Assembly (NCBI GenBank): GCA_963920575.1 | Contig: OY986974.1 | Location: 5,319,049-5,383,048, forward strand | Direction: 5' to 3' | DNA length: 64,000 nt | From: Narthecium ossifragum | Lineage: Eukaryota > Streptophyta > Magnoliopsida > Dioscoreales > Nartheciaceae | Shown here: piece by piece, positions 57,257 to 64,000 of the stretch | Layout of the letters: every line of letters begins with the position of its first letter | Position numbering within the stretch: the stretch's first letter is position 1 | Translations under genes and position numbers: made by a program | The notes under the pieces: generated by a model | The model's input: the letters and a program-made list of their open reading frames with translations, nothing else | Told to the model about the DNA's origin: nothing | Databases searched by the model: none

Positions 57257-58683
57257 ATCAGCTGCGCGAGGAGGATGCACTCAAGGTTAAAGTGGAGAGC
57301 CTCGCAAGGGAGCTGGAGCTACTAAAAACCAAAGATATGATGGCTGCCCGGACCTCTCCATACAGTGAACCTCCAAGTCCGGCTGGGCCTTGTGTGATCT
57401 GTCAGGGCGTGGACCACCAGATTGTCGATTGCCCCACTTATGCTGAGATGAGGCGCGTATACGATGAGCAGTGCAACGCCATGAGCACATTCAGGAGGCC
57501 GTATACTCCATATTCAGAAACGTATAATTCAGGATGACGAGAGTATCCGAACTTCAGCTAGAAGTCGAACGCTCCACAAGGCAACGAGCATAATCAATCG
57601 CCACCAAATAAACCTTTTTCTAGCCCTCCTTATAATGCATTTGTTTTTCCTAGGCCTACATTTACTGATAGTTTGCATGAGCTGAAATCTATGATTGTGC
57701 AGGAAGCTAAGGAAAGAAAGGAGGATGTTCAAGAGATCAAGAGTCAGATCACAAAGCTAATCAACTCCTTGAGCATGCATGAACGAGGGAAGTTCCCAGC
57801 TCAGCCCGAACAAACGCATGCATCCAGTGCTGAGTGAACCAACGTGAAGGAGATGAACGCTGTGACTACAAGAAGCGGGAAGACAATAAGAAGTCCTTCA
57901 AGGGAGCCAGCCGAACCTCTTACTGCTGGTGAGGAAAAGGACCTAATTGATGAGGACCCTATAGAGGCCGATCATCCAACCAGCCCCATGTCAGGTGAGT
58001 TTAAGGTACATGTCCCTTTCCCTCAGGCATTGAAGTCTACTAAGCTGACTATGGAGCCCAACAGTGAGAACTTGGAGCAGCTTCGACAGCTTAAGGTAAA
58101 CCTCCCCCTTTTGCATGTTATTAAGTAAGTGCCTTCCTATGGCAAAGTGATTAAAGACTTATGTACTATGAAGAGACGACATCATGTAAAGAAAATAATG
58201 TTTTTAACAGAGCAGGTTAATGCACTGCTTCAGCATAGGATTCCTCTTAAATACAAGGATCATGGTTGTCCTACTGTGTCTTATTTCATTGGAGAGCATG
58301 AAGTAGGTCAAGCTTTATTAGATCTTGGTGGAAGTGTCAATTTAATGCCATATTTTGTGTACTTGCAACTAGGTCTAGGACAGATTAAGTTGACATCCGT
58401 GGTTCTGCAACTGGCAGATAGATCCACAAAGACTCCACGGGGAGTAGTAGAGGATGTGCTTGTGTAAATAGACAAATTTTATTATCCTGTTGATTTCTTA
58501 GTCTTAGATATACTGGCTGTAGTAACTGCTGACTCTAGAATTCCCATTATTTAAGCAAGACCGTTTCTTGCTACTGCTAATGCTATAATTAATTACATGA
58601 ATGACCTAATAAAGCTAACTTTTGAGAATATGACCTTAGAAATTAATGTTTTTAATGTTGCCAAGCATCATGATGAGGATGAT
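57232..58683 (+). pseudogene. Athila gag C terminus and protease, with in-frame stops
   Basis: One frame with several in-frame stops (for example near 57535, 57836 and 58126) carries VESLARELELLKTKD, a CVICQGVDHQIVDC knuckle, NAVTTRSGK and then protease: QALLDLGGSVNLMPY with DLG at the active site, followed by LADRSTKTPRGVVEDVLV and a stop, then the FYYPVDFLVLDI block. It ends where the LTR fragment is inserted. Confidence 0.85.
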
Positions 58684-58903
58684 TGATGAGTCACTAATTA
58701 TTCATAATTAAACCTCTTAAATTACCTTTGTTAGACTAAAAGTAGGTGTACTTGATACCATATTGTTTAATTTCAGGTTAGAATTTGAGAAGAAATACAA
58801 GAAATTCGACCAAAAATAAGTAAATTCTGCAAAAAGACTACTTCGTCGACTGTTTGGAAATAAATCACCAGAAATTCTACCGAATTTCAATGATGAATGC
58901 CAG
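58684..58903 (+). repeat. 3'-truncated Athila-like LTR fragment
   Basis: TGATGAGTCACTAATTATTC and the following 200 bp align with the start of solo LTR C (shared CCTCTTAA, CTTTGTTAG, AATTTCAGG/GATTTCAGG, AAGAAATTCG, TCGTCGACTGTT). It stops abruptly and pol sequence resumes. No target duplication is clear. Confidence 0.75.
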
Positions 58904-61022
58904 CAGACTTACTGGATTGACTTACTCACTGAAGAGGAGTTTGTTGCGGCTAAAATTGAATCTCTTGAGTTTGATTTGAATAACAATTCTGAGGTTGATG
59001 GTATATGCACTACCTTAAAACATTGTTCCTTTGCATGTCCATGGCAGTCAAGGTTTGAAGAACTACCAGAAAGAGGACAACCACCAAAGCCATCAGCAGT
59101 GGAGCCACCCAAGCTGGACCTAAAGCCGCTTCCTCAAGGTTTAGAGTACACCTACCTTGGTCCAGGTGGTACATACCCAATTATCATTTCTTCAGCATTA
59201 ACTACAGAACAAGGTGAGCACTTAGTTTTGAATGGGCATAAATCAGCTATTGGTTGGAATATAGCAGACCTAAAAGGTATTAGTCATTTAATTTGTTCCC
59301 ATAAGAGTAATCTTGAACAGGGGGATGTACCTCGTAGGGATCGTCAACGTATGTTGAACCCTACAATGAAGGAGTTAGTAAAAACTAACGTGCTGAAATT
59401 GTTGGATGCAGGGATCATCTATCCCATTACTGATAGCAAGTGGGTGAGCCCTACTCAGGTTGTGCCTAAAAGATCTGGTGTCACCGTTGTTAAGAATGAA
59501 AGTGGCGACTTTGTCTCCACTAAACTGGTGACAGGATGGCGTATGTGTATAGGTTATAGAAAACTGAATGCAACCACCCGTAAGGATCACTTTCCATTGC
59601 TTTTTCTAGACCAGATCTTAGAGAGAGTAGCTGGACATCCTTTTTATTGCTTTCTTGATGGTTTTTCTGGATATTATCAGATTTAGATTGCTTTAGAGGA
59701 TCAGGAAAAAAAATGATTTTTACATGCCCTTTTAGTACTTATTGTCACACCCCGACCCAGAAAACCCATCCGGTCTGGGACGTGAGAGTCCTAAACTCTA
59801 AAAAATCAAATGGCGAGAGCCTCCCCTGTATTTTCTTAATTTGAGGTGAAATTGTAATCTGCATAGGGTTCAAATTAAGGAAATACAGGGGAGTCTCTCG
59901 CCATTTGATTTTTTAAAATTTAGGACCCTCACGCCCCAGACCGAATGGGTTTTCTGGGTCTGGGTGTGACAACTAGGACGGAGCCACCCGAGGGCCCCAG
60001 GCGGCCCCGGACGGCGGGGGCCGTTACACTTATGCTTTTTGTAGGATGCCATTTGGACTGTGTAATGCCTCAGCTATGTTCCAGCGTTGCATGATGGGTA
60101 TGTTTGCTGATATGATAGAGGAATGCATGGAAGTATACATGGATAATTTGACTGTGTTTGGTAATACTTTTGATGCAAGCTTGCAAAATTTAAAGCGAGT
60201 CTTGGTCAGGTGTGAAGAGAAGCACCTTGTGCTTAATTGAGAAAAGTGCCACTTCATGGTGCCCTCAGGCATTGTGTTAGGTCATATTGTCTCTTCCAGA
60301 GGCATTGAGGTAGATCGATCAAAAATCAATCTCATCTCAAAGCTTCCTGTGCCTAAGACTGTTAAAGATGTTAGATCTAATCTAGGATATACTGGGTTTT
60401 ACATGAGATTTATTCATAACTTTTCTGCTATTGCTCATCCCTTGTGTAATCTTTTGATAAAGGATACCCCTTTTGAGTGGACTGTTGCATGTCAAGAGAC
60501 TTTTCAAGCCTTGATTGATAAATTGACTTCTGCACCTATTGTACAGCCACTTGATTGGAGCCTTCCTTTTGAACTGATGTGTGATGCAAGTGATTTTGCT
60601 GTAGGAGCTGTCTTAGGGCAGCGAAGAGATGGGAAACCTCATGTTATTCATTATGCTAACTGAACCTTAAATAGTGCACAAATGAACTACTCTACCACTG
60701 AGAAAGAACTATTAGCTATAGTCTTTGCATTAGACAAGTTTCATGCTTATTTGATTGGTTCTCCAATTATTATTTTTATCGATGATCATGCCACGCTTAA
60801 GTTCCTTCTCACAAAGAAGGACACTAAAGCGTGTCTAATTCGTTTGATTTTGATATTGCAGGAATTCGATATCTCCATAAAAGATAAGAAGGGGGTGGAG
60901 AACGTCGTTGATGATCACCTGTCAAGGTTGATGGTGGAGGTGGTCCCAAGAGAGCCACTGATAATAGACGATTTCTCTGATGAGCAGCTCTTTTCAATTA
61001 CACGGCTGCCCTGGTATGCGCA
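58904..61022 (+). pseudogene. Athila reverse transcriptase and RNase H
   Basis: Reverse transcriptase carries LLDAGIIYPITDSKWVSP, GWRMCIGYRKLN, FYCFLDGFSGYYQI and, after the palindromic insertion, RMPFGLCNASAMFQRCM and VYMDNLTVFG. The catalytic YMDD is YMDN here, which removes an essential Asp. RNase H has [30 protein letters not shown] and DHATLKFLL. Stops at 59684, 60238 and 60661 and a frame change near an A-run at 59706-59713 break it. Pol ends at LPWYAH, where a gypsy LTR is inserted. Confidence 0.88.
59743..60028. mobile_element. 286-bp palindromic element with TG...CA ends
   Basis: A perfect 5-bp duplication CTTAT (59738-59742 and 60029-60033) flanks it, and removal rejoins reverse transcriptase in frame (PFSTY to AFCRMPFG). 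Arms of 102 bp (59743-59844 and 59870-59971) are inverted copies with few mismatches around a 25-bp loop. A GC-rich 57-bp tail ends in TTACA. The arm start TGTCACACCCCGACCCAG matches the reversed ends of the gypsy LTRs at 50000, 52049 and 61943. Confidence 0.85.
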
Positions 61023-61355
61023 TGTGAGGACCCGTCCCTCTAACCTGGTCCGACCACGTTGGGTCGAGGGTTTGGTTATGTAGTTTGGCTCGGTTGGCCT
61101 TGGTTTGCGATCAGTTGATCGCATCGTTGCTTTTAGACCCCAAGGGCAATTTGGTAAATTGCGCCTTGACGGTCGGTTTCATACCCGCGTAGTGCACACA
61201 CAGCCTTGATTGATGTACGTGATTGAATAGATTCAGTAGGAACGTTCGCGATTGTCAGATCCGGATGTGATTGCGACGAGATCGCAATTTGGGGTCAAAT
61301 CGGATTCAGTCCGATTAGTTGACTCAGCTAGACCGGCTAAGCCACTTAAGTGGCT

Positions 61356-61409
<54 letters not shown>

Positions 61410-61942
61410 CTTCCTTCTCCCCCGTGCCGGACCTCTCTCCTACTCCTTTCTTCTTCCCCGCTCACGACCACGCCGACCCTCTCCCTTCTCCGGAGCTCCT
61501 TCGCCACCGTCGCCGGCCGTCGTTCTCCCTCGAGCTCCATCTGCTCATATCCGGCTAGAGCTTCTCTCCCGCGAGCTCTCTCTCTCCCCCGAGAACCCCA
61601 GATCCGAGGTCCTTCTCCGCCGTCGTCCATCGCCGCTCCTCTCCGAGCTCGTCCTCACCCCTCTCGAGCTGTGGAACCCCTTCTCCTCTCAGATCCAACA
61701 CCCTTTCCCCTCGCGAGCTTGCTGGAAGCCCTCGTCCTCGCCGATCAATGAACTCCGCCGGCCACCTCGCGTCGTCTCTCCGCGACCGCCAAGCTCCAAC
61801 GCCTGGAACAACGTCGGGAAGATCCGATCCGACCTTCCCTCTTCTTCTCCGAGCTGTGAAGTAGGGTTTCCCTACCTGAATCTTTGATTCAGTTCTTGGA
61901 TAGGTCTTTAAGGTGATTGTGGGTTGTTACCTTCATAGTTTT
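61023..61942 (+). mobile_element. Gypsy LTR 'D', forward orientation, left part
   Basis: It starts TGTGAGGACCCGTCCCTC like the LTR at 13383 and shares CAAGGGCAATTTGGTAAATT. It includes a CT microsatellite (about 61359-61406) and a pyrimidine-rich leader. It is cut at 61942 by LTR E. Open frames of 130-210 codons here follow from the CT repeat and are not genes. Confidence 0.8.
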
Positions 61943-64000
61943 TGTCACACCCGACCCAGAAAATTCATCCAGATCGAGACGTGAACCACCTAAACTTGTT
62001 TACATCATCAATTGACGCACAAGTATATAGTTGCTATGAATTAAAACAATCCAATCCTCAACTTCATAAAAATTTTGGCAGAATTCCCTTTATAATTATA
62101 ACACAGGAAACCTGTACATATGATAATATGACCGTTTCAAGTTGTACAAAGAAACAACAATAAGTAACTCATTATTACATTTCTCAAATGTCTATATCAA
62201 AGAATAATACAACATTTCTCCAATACAACTGAATTAATGATTATACATTTATGTCCTCAAATACATCAAGTTATACCTCAATTTATACATCAATTTATAT
62301 ATCATTGATTAAGACTGTAAATTATCTGTAGAAGAACTCTTCGAAGCTCCAAGTCCTCGATTACCTCGGAATACTGCGCCATCTTCTAAAGGAGCACATG
62401 AAAGAAGGAACTGCATCGACCTGCATCGCCGATGCAGCCCAGGTAGGGTGAGCAACAATGCCCAGTAGGGTTCTACTCTACGTCGCACAGAAAGGAAGGG
62501 AAACTGCAACTGTGTCGTTCTCCGCCTAAGCCTAAGGTATGCCAAGGGTCCCATAACCCTATCGATGTCCCAAGGGCTCCCGTCACGAACCTCTCTCTTG
62601 AACATGTTACCAAGATCACCCTAAGCACCAACAGGGGAACGGTACCATGCGGGATCACCCTTACCCAAGAACAAACGAGAGGAAACAAAGACTGCGGGCT
62701 CCTATCCAGGTACCACCCTGCCCAGTCATACCATCTCTCGCGGGGACACACATGTCAGGGAAAGCATCGACAACCATCCTTAGCACTTGGACTTGGAGAC
62801 CGACACGACCTCTACACCTCAAATACAATAATATCCAACATGGTCGACTATAACAATAACCTCAAATGATATCAATTATGATCATTCGATGACAATCACG
62901 TCCTAATCCTCAACTAACCAAACCCCGGCCCTAAGGCTAGATCCGGGCTACCCGAGAACCCCGGATCGGCGATCGAATCCATCGCTTACCACCTAACCTT
63001 AATGCTTCTAATGCATACAACATGCATAAGCCTATTCAAGCAACTAGGCCTAACTGTCTCTAAATGTCAAATCATCAATCAATTGTCCAGTATGGTGAGA
63101 TAGCAAGCTAACAAGATAGAGGAAGAAGCATAGATGCTTACACTAGGAACAATGGAGCAATAAGAGGCCAAAATCATTCAACCATCCACAAGGTTCAAAC
63201 CAACACATGGTCGCTACAGATACCTCAAACATCCAGCAGTTAGATTTACACTCTACTTGTATTGTTTCCGAACCATGCATAATATCATTCAAAATACACT
63301 GGGCACACCTTCGGCCCTAGTCTTGTATGATATAAGAGTACATAATGGATAATTAATAGAAGATCACAAGAGTTACGAAGTTAACATTAGTTCACAGGAA
63401 TTGAACAGAGAAGGGGACATGATACAGTATCATGCAATTGACATGGATGACATACATATACCCTAATCGCAGGGGATTATAGCAATAATCAATCGGCAAC
63501 CTAACTTATCTACATCAATCATAAAACACCAACGATGAATTAGAGGGCAATTCATGGGAAGAAGAGGGAAAGACATGGCAGCTACCGTTCCAACCCAGAA
63601 CCTTAACCAAACTCAATCGATCCACCTTAAGAACAGCGAAGATGACTCCAAATGGAAATTAGCTCTACCATTATCATTTCAGTCAAGCATTGAACCAATT
63701 AACCGAAGGAGAACTAAGAACCCAATCAAATAGACAGAACAGTTACTCGACGAACTTAGCCAATGCCACTACATCAAGGAAGCAAACCAGCAAACACCTA
63801 GCATGCACCGGGTTAAACCATTTCATTGGGAAGGAATTGCCAACAAAGGCCAATCGCCCAAAGGCCATACCAATTCACGGATGCTGGAGGCATGGTTCTC
63901 ACTTCTCACCCTCAAAGCACCAACTAGGAAGGACACTGCAACTTCCTCCAATCGACACCCTATTCTCAACCTCAATCCAGCCCCCAGCCATCGACTTCCC
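61943..64000 (-). mobile_element. Gypsy LTR 'E', reverse orientation, runs off the window
   Basis: TGTCACACCCGACCCAGAAAA opens the reversed LTR, followed by the family blocks GGTAGGGTGAGCAACAATGC and AGTAGGGTTCTACTCTACG, found also at 50280-50330 and 53870-53930. No coding domain is seen to 64000, so whether it is a solo LTR or a full element cannot be told. Confidence 0.7.

Larger units (their letters stand above)
48505..61022 (+). mobile_element. Athila-type Ty3/gypsy retrotransposon, heavily nested and incomplete
   Basis: A 5' LTR (48505-49999 plus 56201-56251 after removing the inserted LTRs), a primer-binding site, Athila-type gag, protease, reverse transcriptase and RNase H follow in order. 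The element is broken by a large LTR stack, an LTR fragment at 58684, a palindromic element at 59743 and a gypsy LTR at 61023, just where pol would continue to integrase. Integrase, any env-like frame and the 3' LTR are not in the window. Many in-frame stops show it is old. Confidence 0.85.

Noticed and set aside
61252..61887. A 211-codon frame with a run of Ser-Leu repeats.
   Set aside because: It is caused by a CT microsatellite and pyrimidine-rich LTR leader; other frames of the same stretch are open as well.

Overview
This is plant nuclear DNA. Its genes have introns with GT-AG borders, one of them encodes a plastid outer-envelope pore protein, and the transposable elements belong to plant clades: Mutator-like elements (MULEs), chromovirus-type and Athila-type Ty3/gypsy retrotransposons, a Helitron, and CACTA and hAT remnants. 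A flowering plant is certain. A monocot is my guess from general texture, not a demonstrated point. All calls come from reading the sequence by eye; no alignment or search was run.

Layout. 233-2303 is a foldback MULE-like element with arms of about 470 bp and a 22-bp minisatellite inside. 6019-8519 (minus) is a complete three-exon OEP24 gene of 214 residues. 8803-25090 is MULE-A, inserted about 280 bp upstream of the OEP24 start codon. Its transposase gene is split by a solo LTR (10756-12402) and by a whole 9.17-kb chromovirus-type retrotransposon (13383-22552), each with a perfect 5-bp target duplication. A convergent second gene, encoding a GRF zinc finger, a coiled coil and a membrane segment, lies at its right end. 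25264-28322 is a non-autonomous Helitron. 28323-32510 is AT-rich and holds hAT debris, a second foldback element and a small hairpin element. 32942-34576 (minus) is a candidate gene made of tandemly duplicated short exons. 35555 is a CACTA terminus.

37400-42880 is an intact gene of 937 residues on the plus strand. It belongs to a plant family I cannot name and has E2F-type sites in its promoter. 43418-47253 is MULE-B, a different MULE that has lost its catalytic region but keeps an intact copy of the same kind of GRF/membrane gene. From 48505 to the window end is a stack of nested LTR elements: an Athila-type element whose 5' LTR holds a reversed LTR (50000-56200), which holds another reversed LTR (52049-55909), which holds an Athila-like solo LTR (52138-53571). 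The Athila pol region is further broken by an LTR fragment, a 286-bp palindromic element and more gypsy LTRs.

The ordinary host genes are OEP24 and the 937-residue gene, with the tandem-exon locus as a possible third. The observations most worth following are the GRF/membrane gene shared by two unrelated MULEs in the position of maize mudrB, arrays of the palindrome GATCGATC in LTRs of several retrotransposon families, the tandem micro-exon gene, and the palindromic TG...CA element at 59743-60028.
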